The notes: generated by a model from the sequence alone, not told the origin. Positions 16,965 to 27,347 are shown, counted from the first letter of the stretch. The stretch: DNA of 64,000 nt from CAVTWH01 sp963738365 (GCA_963738365.1 CAVTWH010000007.1:248001-312000); one strand, 5' to 3'. A program made the numbers and translations.

Positions 16965-19529
16965 TCAGATCTTCAACGACCCGTCCAGCAGCAGGGCGCA
17001 GCGGATCAACCCCAGATGGCTGTACGCCTGCGGATGGTTGCCCAGCCCGCGCTCGGCCATCGGGTCGAACTGCTCCGGCAGCAGACCGGTCGGGCCGGCG
17101 CAGTCGACCATCTGGTCGAACAGCTCCTCGGCGTCGGCCCGCCGCCCGGTGCGCAGGTACGCCTCGATCATCCAGGCGGCGCAGACGTGGAACCCGCCCT
17201 CCCGGCCGGGCAGCCCGTCGTCCCAGCGGTACCGGTACACCGTCGGGCCGCTGCGCAGCTCCGCCTCGATGGCCAGCACGGTGGCCAGGAACCGCGGGTC
17301 GTCGTCGGGGAGCAGCCCGGACAGGCCGATCCACAGCGACGCCGCGTCCATGTCCGGATGGCCGTAGGCGACCGAGTAGGCGCCCGCCCCGTCGTGCCAG
17401 CCGTGCTCCAGGACGTTGTCGGCGATCCGGTCGGCCAGTTCACGCCACTGCGGCCGGTCCGGTCCGCCGAACTCGGCCAGCAGTTTCACCGCCCGGTCCA
17501 CGGTCAGCCAGCACATCACCTTGGAGTAGACGTGGTGCCGGGGCGACAAGCGGGCCTCCCACAGCCCGTGGTCGGGCTCGTGCCAGCGGCGTTCGACCGC
17601 CTCCACCATCGCCTCGACCACCCGCCACTCCTGCTCGCGGATCGACCCCCGGGTGGTGGCCACGGCGTGGATCAGGTCCGCGACGGGTCCGAACACGTCC
17701 AGTTGCAGCTGCCGGTTGGCGGCGTTGCCGATGCGGACCGGCCGGGAGCCGGCGTAGCCGGGCAGCGTGTCGATGACCGCCTCCGGCCCCAGGTCGTGGC
17801 CGTGCACGGTGTAGAGCGGGTGCAGCCGCTCGGGGTGCCCGCCGGTACGCTCGACCACCCGGTCCACCCAGCCGAGGAACGCCTCCGCCTCGGCCAGCGA
17901 CCCCAGGTCCACCAGGGCGCGGGCGGTCATCGCCCCGTCGCGCAGCCAGCAGTAGCGGTAGTCCCAGTTGCGGATGCCGCCCATCTCCTCGGGCAGCGAG
18001 GTGGTGGCGGCCGCCAGGATCGAGCCGGACGGCTGGTGGCACAGCGCCCGCAGGGTGAGCGCGCTGCGCAGCACCAGGTCCCGGGCCACGGTGGGCAGCC
18101 GCAGCGAGGTGGCCCATTCCCGCCAGTGCGTCTCGGCCGCCTGCTGGCGCGCCTCCACCGGGGTGTCCCACGAGCTGAGGCTGTGGGTACCGCCGCGCAG
18201 CTCCAGCACGCAGCGACCGCCCATGGCGGCCAGGTCGACCTCGGCGCGGGCGGAGTCGTAGCCGCCGGCGTCGTAGACCTCCCACTCCACGCCGGGGGAG
18301 TGCAGTGCGATCGGCTCGTTGGAGCCGAGCACCAGCAGCCCGTCGCCGAGCGGCTGGAGCCGGATGTTGACCTGGCCGAACTCGGGGCGCGGGGCGAACT
18401 CCACCCGGGCCCGTACCGAGCCGGTGAGGCTGCGTACCAGCAGGGTCGCCTCGGAGTCGTGGTTGTCGCCCGGTGCGCTGGCGCGGTCCAGCCAGTCGGT
18501 GACGGTCAGGCCGGACCAGCGGGTCTCCACGCTCATCGTGCCGGGCCGGTAGCGCTGGCCCAGCGGGATGCCGTCCCGGTCGGCCGGGCGGACGGTGAAC
18601 CGCCCCGCCGGGTTGCCGCCGAGCAGGTGCGCGAAGGTGGCCGACGAGTCCGGGTCGGGGTGGCACAGCCAGCCCACCGTGGCGTCCGGCGCGACCAGCG
18701 CCACGGTACGCCCGTTGGCCAGCATCGAGTGCCGCTCGATGGGGACGGCGTGCTCGCCGTAGAGCCAGCTGCGCCGGCGCTCCAGCAGCGAGCCGAGCAC
18801 CCGGGCGGCGTCCACCGGGTCCTCCACGCGGTACTGCGCCCGGGTCTCGCCGGAGCCGATCTTGATACCGATGTCCGGGCCGTGCAGGTGTGCGAAGGCG
18901 TTCTCGTCGGTGACGTCGTCGCCGATGTAGAGCACCGCACCGGCGGAGATCTGCATGCGCAGTGCGTCGATCGCGGTGCCCTTGTGGGTGGTGATCACCG
19001 ACAGCTCGATCACCTGCTTGCCCTCGGTGAGGTACACCTCCGGCCAGGCGCCCGGGCCGCTGCGGATGGCGTCGAGGACCGATTCGGCCACGTGCGCCGC
19101 GGCGCCCCGGATGTGTACCGCCACGCTGGCCGGCTTCGGTTCGATCTTGATGCCCGGCCGGCCCTTGGCGATCTCCTCCACCGCGTGCTGCAGGCGGGTA
19201 CGCAGCTCCACCAACTCCGGCGCCAGTCGCTGCACGAAGCCGACGTCGAACTCCGACCCGTGGCTGCCGACCAGGTGTACCTCGCTGGGCAGCCGGGACA
19301 GCGTGGCCAGGTCGCGCAGCGCCCGGCCGGAGACCACCGCCACCGTGGTCTGCGGGAGCGCGGCCAGCGAGCGGACCGCCGCCACCGCCTCGGGCAGCGG
19401 GGTCGCCTCAGCCGGGTTCAGCACGATCGGCGCCAGGGTGCCGTCGTAGTCGCAGGCCACCAGCAGCTGGGGTACCCGGGAGATCACGCTCACCGCGGCC
19501 CGCAGCGCCGGGTCGATGCCGTCGGTCAC
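16965..19529 (-). CDS. otsB: fusion of trehalose-6-phosphate phosphatase (OtsB) and a GH15 glycosidase
   Basis: Two complete catalytic domains in one 854-residue chain. Residues 1-250 are a HAD-type trehalose phosphatase with DYDGTL (Asp27 nucleophile, Asp29), VVSGR and GDDVTDEN (203-210). Residues about 255-854 are a GH15 protein: an N-terminal beta-sandwich, then an (alpha/alpha)6 barrel with GIRNWDYRYCWLRDG, an acid motif GLWE (near 659) and a base motif LLPEQ (near 819). Known GH15 enzymes of this subtype include mycobacterial trehalase and bacterial glucoamylases. If it is a trehalase, one protein both makes and cleaves trehalose. The downstream-oriented otsA gene is 119 bp upstream on the same strand, so the two are probably co-transcribed. 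M. tuberculosis OtsB1 (Rv2006) is a comparable fusion, to a GH65 domain. Confidence 0.92.
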   Translation of the reverse strand: MTDGIDPALRAAVSVISRVPQLLVACDYDGTLAPIVLNPAEATPLPEAVAAVRSLAALPQTTVAVVSGRALRDLATLSRLPSEVHLVGSHGSEFDVGFVQRLAPELVELRTRLQHAVEEIAKGRPGIKIEPKPASVAVHIRGAAAHVAESVLDAIRSGPGAWPEVYLTEGKQVIELSVITTHKGTAIDALRMQISAGAVLYIGDDVTDENAFAHLHGPDIGIKIGSGETRAQYRVEDPVDAARVLGSLLERRRSWLYGEHAVPIERHSMLANGRTVALVAPDATVGWLCHPDPDSSATFAHLLGGNPAGRFTVRPADRDGIPLGQRYRPGTMSVETRWSGLTVTDWLDRASAPGDNHDSEATLLVRSLTGSVRARVEFAPRPEFGQVNIRLQPLGDGLLVLGSNEPIALHSPGVEWEVYDAGGYDSARAEVDLAAMGGRCVLELRGGTHSLSSWDTPVEARQQAAETHWREWATSLRLPTVARDLVLRSALTLRALCHQPSGSILAAATTSLPEEMGGIRNWDYRYCWLRDGAMTARALVDLGSLAEAEAFLGWVDRVVERTGGHPERLHPLYTVHGHDLGPEAVIDTLPGYAGSRPVRIGNAANRQLQLDVFGPVADLIHAVATTRGSIREQEWRVVEAMVEAVERRWHEPDHGLWEARLSPRHHVYSKVMCWLTVDRAVKLLAEFGGPDRPQWRELADRIADNVLEHGWHDGAGAYSVAYGHPDMDAASLWIGLSGLLPDDDPRFLATVLAIEAELRSGPTVYRYRWDDGLPGREGGFHVCAAWMIEAYLRTGRRADAEELFDQMVDCAGPTGLLPEQFDPMAERGLGNHPQAYSHLGLIRCALLLDGSLKI

Positions 19530-19648
19530 GGCTGTCGCCTTTCCGGAAGTGCTCGGTCACTGAAAACCAGTTCGAACCTCGGCCGCTGCCCGCGTCACCG
19601 CAGGCAGCAGCGGGCGCAGGCAGCATGCGACCCGGGTTGGGGCAAGGT

Positions 19649-21583
19649 TCAGTCCTGCCGCGGTGCCGCCGCCGACGCCGGGTCCATCCTGCCCGCCGGG
19701 GTGTCCAGGGCGCCGCCCGGGGTGGCCCCCGGCGCGGCCTGCGAGGCCCAGCCGCCGCTCAGCGTCACCGGGCCGGCGTTGTCGGCCGGGCCGCCGTCGC
19801 CGGCCGGCCCACCGAACGGCGGCAGCCCACCGCCGGCCCGCCAATCGCCGCTGCCGTCGGCGTATCCGCCGCCGTGGGCACCGCCGTGGGCACCGCCGTG
19901 CCCGCCGCTGTCCGCGTCGCTGTGCCTGGCACTGTCTGCGTCGCTGTGGCCGGCACTGTCTGCGTCGCTGTGTCTGGCACTGTCTGCGTCGCTGTGGCCG
20001 GCCCGGTCGGCGCTGCTGTGGCCGGCACTGTCGGCCGCGCGGTATCCGGCGCTGCCGGCTTCGCCGGCCGGCCGGTGGGCCGCGGCCGGTCCGGACGCTC
20101 CGGCCGGCCCGTAGCCGGCGCCACCGCCGGCCGCGCCGCCGCCACCGCCGGCCGCGCCGCCGCCACGTCCGACCAGCCCGGCACCGGGGGCGCCGAGGGC
20201 GGACAGGAAGGCTGACGCCCAGTGCTTCACGTCGTGCGCCCGCAGGTGGCGGCGCATCGTACGCATCCGGCGCGCCGCGTCGGCGCTGTCCACCCGCACG
20301 GCGCGCAGCAGGGCGTCCTTGACCCCCTGCAGGTCGTGCGGGTTGCACAGGAACGCCTGGCGCAGCTCGCCGGCGGCGCCGGCGAACTCGGAGAGCACCA
20401 GGGCGCCGCCCAGGTCGACGCGGGCGGCCACATACTCCTTGGCGACCAGGTTCATCCCGTCGCGCAGCGGGGTCACCATCATCACGTCGGCGGCGCTGTA
20501 GAGGGCGGCCAGCTCCTCCCGGCTGTACGACTGGTGCAGGTAGTGCACGGCGGGCATGCCCACCTTGCCGTACTCGCCGTTGATCCGCCCCACCTCGCGC
20601 TCGACCTTGACCCGCAGCGCCTGGTAGTGCTCGACCCTTTCCCGGCTGGGCGTGGCCACCTGCACCATGACCGTCCCGGGGACGGCCAGCTTCTCCTCGG
20701 CCAGCAGCTCCCGGAACGCCTTGAGGCGCTGCTCGATGCCCTTGGTGTAGTCCAGCCGGTCGACGCCCAGGATGATGGTCTTGGGTGAGCCCAGCTCCTC
20801 GCGGATCTGTTGGGCCCGCTTGTGCGTCTCGCCGCTGGCCGCCACCGCCTCGATCTCGCCCACGTCGATGGAGATGGGGAACGCGGCGGCGTGCACCGTC
20901 CGCCCGTCCACGTCCACCCCGGCGCCGCGCGGGCGCAGGCCCAGCAGGTGCCGGGTGAGCCGGAGGAAGTTCTGCGCGGCCAGCGGGCGCTGGAAGCCGA
21001 CCAGGTCGGCGCCGAGCAGCCCGCGCAGGATCTCGGCCCGCCGGGGCAGCTGCATGAACAGCTCCACCGGCGGGAACGGGATGTGCAGGAAGAATCCGAT
21101 GCGCAGGTCCGGGCGCAGTGTCCGGAGCATGGCCGGGACCAGCTGGAGCTGGTAGTCCTGCACCCAGACGGTGGCGCCCTGCGCGGCGCAGTCCGCCGCT
21201 GTCTGGGCGAACCGCTGGTTGACCCGCCGGTACACCTCCCACCAGCTGCGGCGGTAGATCGGCGTCTCGACGGCGTCGTGGTAGAGCGGCCACAGGCTGG
21301 AGTTGGAGAAGCCCTCGTAGTACTTCTCCAGCTCGTCGCCGAGCAGGTTGACCGGGCGCAGCACCATGCCGTCCATCTCGAACGGCTCGGCCGGCTCGTC
21401 GTCCGGCTCGGCGGCGCCGCCGTCCCAGCCGACCCAGGTGCCGTGCTGGGCGGCCAGCACCGGGTGCAGGGCGGTGACCAGGCCGCCGGGGCTGCGCCGC
21501 CAGTCGGTCCCGCCGTCCGGGGTGGTGACGCGGTCCACCGGCAAGCGGTTGGCGACCACCACGAACGTGCTGCGTTCTGTCAC
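19649..21583 (-). CDS. otsA: trehalose-6-phosphate synthase with a long repetitive C-terminal tail
   Basis: GT20 glucosyltransferase joining glucose from a nucleotide donor to glucose-6-phosphate. GTG 21583 (after GGAGGG) opens the canonical N-terminus FVVVANRLPVDR. Core motifs: WVGWDGG, VWVQDYQLQLVPAMLR, GFFLHIPFP, GVDRLDYTKGI and TPLRDGMNLVAKEYVA. The 644 residues exceed the usual 460-500. The core ends near residue 465 and about 180 residues of Gly/Ala/Asp/His/Ser-rich tail follow, with an 8-residue repeat of the type ADSA(G/R)HSD. The frame is open upstream to 21892, but that part is Arg/Pro-rich leader. Divergent from ettA. Confidence 0.93.
   Translation of the reverse strand: MTERSTFVVVANRLPVDRVTTPDGGTDWRRSPGGLVTALHPVLAAQHGTWVGWDGGAAEPDDEPAEPFEMDGMVLRPVNLLGDELEKYYEGFSNSSLWPLYHDAVETPIYRRSWWEVYRRVNQRFAQTAADCAAQGATVWVQDYQLQLVPAMLRTLRPDLRIGFFLHIPFPPVELFMQLPRRAEILRGLLGADLVGFQRPLAAQNFLRLTRHLLGLRPRGAGVDVDGRTVHAAAFPISIDVGEIEAVAASGETHKRAQQIREELGSPKTIILGVDRLDYTKGIEQRLKAFRELLAEEKLAVPGTVMVQVATPSRERVEHYQALRVKVEREVGRINGEYGKVGMPAVHYLHQSYSREELAALYSAADVMMVTPLRDGMNLVAKEYVAARVDLGGALVLSEFAGAAGELRQAFLCNPHDLQGVKDALLRAVRVDSADAARRMRTMRRHLRAHDVKHWASAFLSALGAPGAGLVGRGGGAAGGGGGAAGGGAGYGPAGASGPAAAHRPAGEAGSAGYRAADSAGHSSADRAGHSDADSARHSDADSAGHSDADSARHSDADSGGHGGAHGGAHGGGYADGSGDWRAGGGLPPFGGPAGDGGPADNAGPVTLSGGWASQAAPGATPGGALDTPAGRMDPASAAAPRQD
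19909..20028. repeat. 24-bp minisatellite in the otsA tail
   Basis: Five head-to-tail 24-bp units (19909, 19933, 19957, 19981, 20005), in frame, encode HSDADSA(G/R)-type octapeptides. Units 1-4 differ at only a few positions, alternating between Gly and Arg versions; unit 5 is more diverged. Confidence 0.92.
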
Positions 21584-21878
21584 GGAACCCTCCGGTTGAC
21601 CGATGTCGGCTCGGATAGGGAGTTTATTTGATCTGGCTGAACGGGGGACGGCCGGTGGCCGTCTGCGAGTGTTTTGCCACTCTATGAGAACGCCGACCGC
21701 TCGCCGCGCCGACCGGCGAGCCCGGTCCCGCACCGCCCCCGGGGCGCGCCGCAGCGGCCCCGCCGGCCCCGCCGGACGCACCCGGAGTGCGGCGGGCGGC
21801 GAGGGCGGCGTGCGGGGGCGCGGCCCGACCTGGAAAGATTGCGACAGATATCCATCACGACGGAGGTAGGCGCACGCC

Positions 21879-23555
<1,677 letters not shown>

Positions 23556-23585
23556 GCCGACCCCGGGCTGGCGGACGGGGCAGCG

Positions 23586-24647
23586 GTGAGGTTCCTGTTC
23601 ACCTGCCCGGTGCGCTGGTCGGACATGGACAGCTACGGCCACGTCAACAACGCCCGCTTCCTCACCCTCTACGAGGAGGCCCGGGTGGCGCTGATGTTCC
23701 AGGGCGCCCGTGAGCAGGGGCTCAGCTCGCTGGAGGAGGGCGTGGTGATCTCCCGGCACGAGGTGGACTACCTGCGCCCGGTGGACTACCAGGACCGGGT
23801 CCGCATCGAGCTGTGGGTCCAGGACATCCGGGCCGCCTCGTTCGTGGTGGCCTACGAGCTGTTCGCGGGGGACGAGCTGGCCAGCCGGGCCCGGTCGGTG
23901 TGCGTACCGTTCGACCTCGCGGGCGGCCGGCCGCGCCGGCTGATCGCCGGCCGAGCGGGACTTCCTCGCCCCCTGGCAGGGTTGAGGCACCGGTGTCCGC
24001 TGGAGTCGAGCGACGCGACCGCGTACCTCGGCCGGCTGCGGCGGCTGGACCCGGCCGCGCCGGTCCGCCTGGAGCCGGTGGACGCGTCGACCGGGCAGAC
24101 CCCGGTAGGCGCCGCGACCGCGTTGTGGGCGCCGCTGCCGTGGGAGGTGCTGGTCACCCGGCGGGTCGACGTCGCGCTGCCGGCCGGCGTGCTGCCGGTG
24201 GGCGAGCTGCTGGACGCGCTGTCGGCCGGGGCGGCGCCGGTCGTCGCCGGGTCGGCGGCGCTCTGGCGGTGGGGGGCGCCGCCGGGCCCCGGTGAACTGG
24301 TCGAGCGGCTGCCGGCGGCCGAGATCCTGCGCATCGGCGCGGCCGCCGCGCAGACCCTGCGCAGCGTCGCGGAGCAGGGCATCGCCGGCCGCGCGGTGGG
24401 CCAGCGGGCGGTCCGGGACGCGCTGCTGGACCACGTGCCGGTGACGGTGGTCGCCGACGGCCGCCGGATCGAGGTCCCGCAGCGGCTGGTGCAGGCGGTG
24501 GTACGGATGGGGTTCCTGGATCCCGCGCCGGGCGCCGGGCAGTCGGTCGCGGTGAGCGTGGCCGGTGGCTGGGTGGGACTGGTCGCGCCCTACGGGAGCG
24601 CGTGGTGGCGCCGGGTGAGTCGATTGTCACTGACACCGGTACGCTGA
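23586..24647 (+). CDS. 4HBT acyl-CoA thioesterase joined to a hypothetical protein by an apparent frameshift
   Basis: As it stands the frame encodes 353 residues. Residues 1-120 are a hot-dog thioesterase (Rv2475c-like) with RWSDMDSYGHVNNARFLTLY, including the catalytic-type Asp and the Asn pair, hydrolysing acyl-CoA. From about residue 133 the sequence (AYLGRLRRLDPAAPVRLEP onwards) is unrelated to thioesterases and looks like a separate actinobacterial hypothetical protein. One extra G near 23949 appears to cause the join: removing it gives RLIAAERDFLAPWQG and a stop at 23983-23985. The second protein would then start at TTG 23982, overlapping that stop. The gene follows ettA by 30 bp and is likely co-transcribed. 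Confidence 0.8.
   Translation: MRFLFTCPVRWSDMDSYGHVNNARFLTLYEEARVALMFQGAREQGLSSLEEGVVISRHEVDYLRPVDYQDRVRIELWVQDIRAASFVVAYELFAGDELASRARSVCVPFDLAGGRPRRLIAGRAGLPRPLAGLRHRCPLESSDATAYLGRLRRLDPAAPVRLEPVDASTGQTPVGAATALWAPLPWEVLVTRRVDVALPAGVLPVGELLDALSAGAAPVVAGSAALWRWGAPPGPGELVERLPAAEILRIGAAAAQTLRSVAEQGIAGRAVGQRAVRDALLDHVPVTVVADGRRIEVPQRLVQAVVRMGFLDPAPGAGQSVAVSVAGGWVGLVAPYGSAWWRRVSRLSLTPVR
23946..23985 (+). other. likely single-base frameshift site in the thioesterase gene
   Basis: In the current frame this reads into the downstream protein. One base out, from 23950, it reads AERDFLAPWQG and then TGA (23983-23985), the expected end of this thioesterase family. A real mutation, a programmed shift or a sequencing error would all look like this; there is no obvious slippery heptamer. 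Confidence 0.65.
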
Positions 24648-24848
24648 GCTTCAGGCTCGCAACGCTCCGCACCGGTAGGCGTGTTTGGAAGCGCGTACAG
24701 GCACGGATTTCGCCGAAGAGTCAGTCCGAAGCCACCGAATCCTTTGGCTGGCTGACCGAACGGACGATGGGCTTTCCTCTTATCGGTTTGATGCGTAGCA
24801 TTCGGTGTCGCCGGTTCCCTGGACCCCCGGGTACCGTCGACCGCCGGA

Positions 24849-24873
24849 TCCACACGCGCTGTTCGCGTGTGGA
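24849..24873 (+). promoter_or_regulatory. 5' leader hairpin before the YbjN-like gene
   Basis: Perfect 10-bp arms TCCACACGCG and CGCGTGTGGA with a 5-nt loop, 13 bp before the ribosome site GAGGAG (24887-24892). It may end transcription from upstream or stabilise the leader. The preceding bases 24648-24848 hold no gene that I can support. Confidence 0.5.
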
Positions 24874-24900
24874 CACTCTGTGGAGCGAGGAGTGCAGACC

Positions 24901-25440
24901 ATGCCGTGGTGGGCGAAGCGGGAAGCGTCAGCCGACAGCGCACCGGCGGCCGCCGGCGGTACCGACACCGGGGTACGCCCCGAGGTACCCGCCCAGCGCC
25001 GTCCCAGCTCGGGCGACACAGTCGTCGCCCCGGTGACGATCGAGCGCGTCCGGGCCGCGTTGAACCGACTGGAGATCCGCTACCTCACCGACGGCGACGG
25101 CAACCTGCTGGCCATGTGGGAGCGGCACGCCGTGCTGTTCGCCCTGGAAGGGCCGGACGACCAGATCATGGTGATGCGTGCCCGCCCGCACGGCACCGTC
25201 CCCACCGACTGGGTGGACCGCGCCTACCGGGTGGTCAACGAGTGGAACCACTCGCGCCGCTTCTGCAAGGCCTACCTCGGTGACCCGACCGAGCGGGGCG
25301 CCCTGCCGATCTACGCCGAGATGCAGGTCCCGCTGCTCGCCGGGGCGCACGACGCGCTGCTGGTGGAGCTGCTGGACTGCGCGGCGGCGGTGGCCGTGGC
25401 GTTCGTGGACTGGCTGCACGACGAGGGCGGCCTGCTGTAG
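24901..25440 (+). CDS. YbjN domain-containing protein
   Basis: Cytosolic protein of 179 residues with no membrane span. After a disordered 45-residue start (Ala/Gly/Pro-rich) comes a YbjN-like, type III secretion chaperone-like fold: VRAALNRLEIRYLTDGDGNLL, then VVNEWNHSRRFCKAYL and a helical end. Members are implicated in stress regulation but have no settled molecular role. ATG 24901 follows GAGGAG with 8-nt spacing. It converges on the globin gene with a 4-bp gap. Confidence 0.82.
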   Translation: MPWWAKREASADSAPAAAGGTDTGVRPEVPAQRRPSSGDTVVAPVTIERVRAALNRLEIRYLTDGDGNLLAMWERHAVLFALEGPDDQIMVMRARPHGTVPTDWVDRAYRVVNEWNHSRRFCKAYLGDPTERGALPIYAEMQVPLLAGAHDALLVELLDCAAAVAVAFVDWLHDEGGLL

Positions 25441-25444
25441 GCCG

Positions 25445-25828
25445 TCACTCCATCGAGTTGACCATGAAGTACGCCGCCCGCTCCAGGTAGTCCCACAGCT
25501 GCTGGCGCTGCGGCGCCGCCAGCCCCAGGCTGTCCACGGCGGTCCGCATGTGCGTCAGCCAGGCGTCGCGCTCCCGCTCGCCGATGACGAACGGCGCGTG
25601 CCGCAGCCGCAGCCGGGGATGCCCACGCTGGTCGGAGTAGTCGGTCGGGCCGCCCCAGTACTGCGTCAGGAACATCCGTAGCCGGTCGGCGGCCGGCCCC
25701 AGGTCCTCCTCCGGGTAGAGCGGCCGCAGTACCGGGTCGCCCGCCACGCCCGCGTAGAACGTGTCCACCAGCTTGCGGAAGGTGGGCTCGCCGCCGACCG
25801 CCGCGTAGAAGTTCTCCGGAGTGCTCAC
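25445..25828 (-). CDS. glbO: group II truncated haemoglobin (GlbO-like)
   Basis: Small haem globin of 127 residues, proposed to bind oxygen or detoxify NO and peroxide. Landmarks: FYAAVGGEPTFRKLVDTFYAGV, LRPLYPEEDLG, FLTQYWGGPTDYS and the proximal-histidine segment RHAPFVIGERERDAW. GTG 25828 gives the usual family N-terminus (STPENFYAAVGG); TACGAT lies 7 nt upstream with no Shine-Dalgarno, so a leaderless start is likely. ATG 25837 would add three residues. The long frame open further upstream is an antisense-type shadow of the neighbouring gene's repetitive tail. Conserved neighbour in mycobacteria (Rv2470). Confidence 0.9.
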   Translation of the reverse strand: MSTPENFYAAVGGEPTFRKLVDTFYAGVAGDPVLRPLYPEEDLGPAADRLRMFLTQYWGGPTDYSDQRGHPRLRLRHAPFVIGERERDAWLTHMRTAVDSLGLAAPQRQQLWDYLERAAYFMVNSME

Positions 25829-25880
25829 CCGGACCATCGTAGTGTCGGCGGCCTGGGCTGCTCCGGGCCGCCGGCTGTGC

Positions 25881-27347
25881 TCAGGCGGTCTCGATGTTGG
25901 CGGCGGCCGGCTGGTGCCCCGCCCCCCGCCCGTCCCGGCTGGTCGCACTGTCCCGGCCGGTCGCGCTGTCCCGGCTGCTCGCACTGTCCCGGCCGGTCGC
26001 ACTGTCCCGGCTGGCCGCGCTGTCCTGGCTGGGAACCGGGCGGTGCTCGGCGCCGTCCGACCCGGCACGGCGGCGGGCCGCCTCGTCCACCCGGGCCACG
26101 CTCGGCCAGGCGAGGGCGGCCAGGCCGATGGCCACCACGCCGCCCGCGCTCCACAGCCCCACCACGGTGGGCAGGTCGAACCGGTCGGCCAGCGCGCCGG
26201 CCACCAGCACCCCGAACGCCTGACTCAGCTGTACGCCGGTCTGCATCACGCCGAATACCCGGATCCGGAACTCGGGCGCCACCACCCGGGCGAACATCCC
26301 GATGGAGTTGGGCATCACGCCCGCCATGGCGAACCCCGAGGCCAGCGCGCAGCCGCCGATGACCAGCGCATCCGGGTGCAGCAGCGCGGGTACCAGCACC
26401 AGCGGCGCGAACACCGCCAGCAGCGGGATGAACCGTTGTCGTTGCCGTGGGCCGATCAGCCGGTTGATGCACACGCCGCCGATCAACTGGCCGACCGGAC
26501 TGGCGGCCATGATGGTCGCCTGGGCCAGCGCCTGCCCGCCGGCCGGGTGGGGCAGCTGCCCGGCCCAGGCGGCGGCCAGGCCCTCCGGCACGATGGTGAC
26601 GGCGACCAGCATGAGCACCAGGATGGCGACCGGGCGCATCACGTCCGAGCGGAGGATGTGGGTGAAGCCGCGGCCGGTCTCCACCAGTAGCCGGTCGTGC
26701 TTGTCCGGGGCGGCGCGGGCCGGGCGTACCAGGATGCCGTAGGCGATCAGGGCGGCCGACACCAGGAAGGTGAGGGCGTCGGTGAGCAGCGCCGCCCGCG
26801 GGCTCCAGTGCGCCAACGCGGGGCCCGGCCCGTAGCCGAGCAGCACCGCGAACTGCTGGGCGGTCTGCTGCATGGACGAGGCGAGCACGTACCGGTCGTC
26901 GGTGAACAGCTGGGCGAGCAGGGCCGACCGGGACGCGTTGAACGGCGAGTTGAGCAGCGCCGCGAGGAACAGCAGCACCCAGATGGTCCAGATCGAGACG
27001 CCGGGCAGGATGACCGCTCCGATGAGGACGGCGCGGGCCAGGTCGCAGGCGATCATCACGCGGCGGGGTGGGTACCGCTCGGCGAGCGCGGCCAGCACCG
27101 GCCCACCGACCAGCCAGGGCAGGTACGAGATGGCGAAGGTGATCGCCGAGTCGGAGACCGAGCCCGTCCGCGAGTAGACGAGCAGGGTGATCGCCGCTCG
27201 GGCGAGGTAGTCGCCGATCCAGGACAGACCGCCAGCCGCGAAGATGACGCGGTATTCCCGGTCTGCCAGCACCGAACCGTAGCTGGTTCTACGGTCGTCG
27301 GGTGCGCATGTGGTCAGACACCGGGGAGCCTTCCGAACTGACGACAT
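25881..27347 (-). CDS. MFS transporter with a repetitive C-terminal tail
   Basis: Twelve-helix major facilitator protein, probably an exporter; substrate unknown. The segment LAERYPPRRVMIACDLARA matches the cytoplasmic loop 2-3 of MFS exporters, and FNASRSALLAQLF and MQTGVQLSQAFGVLVAGALADR lie in later helices. After the last helix (ending near WPSVARVDEAARRR) comes a hydrophilic tail with a hexapeptide repeat of the type (S/G)RDSA(T/S). Start chosen at M27347; ATG 27371 is possible. Probably a single-gene unit, divergent from nothing (the next gene is also on the minus strand). Confidence 0.85.
   Translation of the reverse strand: MSSVRKAPRCLTTCAPDDRRTSYGSVLADREYRVIFAAGGLSWIGDYLARAAITLLVYSRTGSVSDSAITFAISYLPWLVGGPVLAALAERYPPRRVMIACDLARAVLIGAVILPGVSIWTIWVLLFLAALLNSPFNASRSALLAQLFTDDRYVLASSMQQTAQQFAVLLGYGPGPALAHWSPRAALLTDALTFLVSAALIAYGILVRPARAAPDKHDRLLVETGRGFTHILRSDVMRPVAILVLMLVAVTIVPEGLAAAWAGQLPHPAGGQALAQATIMAASPVGQLIGGVCINRLIGPRQRQRFIPLLAVFAPLVLVPALLHPDALVIGGCALASGFAMAGVMPNSIGMFARVVAPEFRIRVFGVMQTGVQLSQAFGVLVAGALADRFDLPTVVGLWSAGGVVAIGLAALAWPSVARVDEAARRRAGSDGAEHRPVPSQDSAASRDSATGRDSASSRDSATGRDSATSRDGRGAGHQPAAANIETA
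25932..26039. repeat. 18-bp minisatellite in the MFS transporter tail
   Basis: Five 18-bp units (25932, 25950, 25968, 25986, 26004) plus a degenerate sixth, in frame. They encode alternating SRDSAT and GRDSAT/GRDSAS hexapeptides. Confidence 0.9.

Noticed and set aside
19909..20028. CRISPR-like array
   Set aside because: Repeats are directly adjacent with no unique spacers and maintain the reading frame of otsA.
16779..20114. 1111-codon frame on the plus strand opposite the otsB-GH15 and otsA genes
   Set aside because: Antisense shadow: the minus-strand frames carry intact catalytic motifs, this one none.
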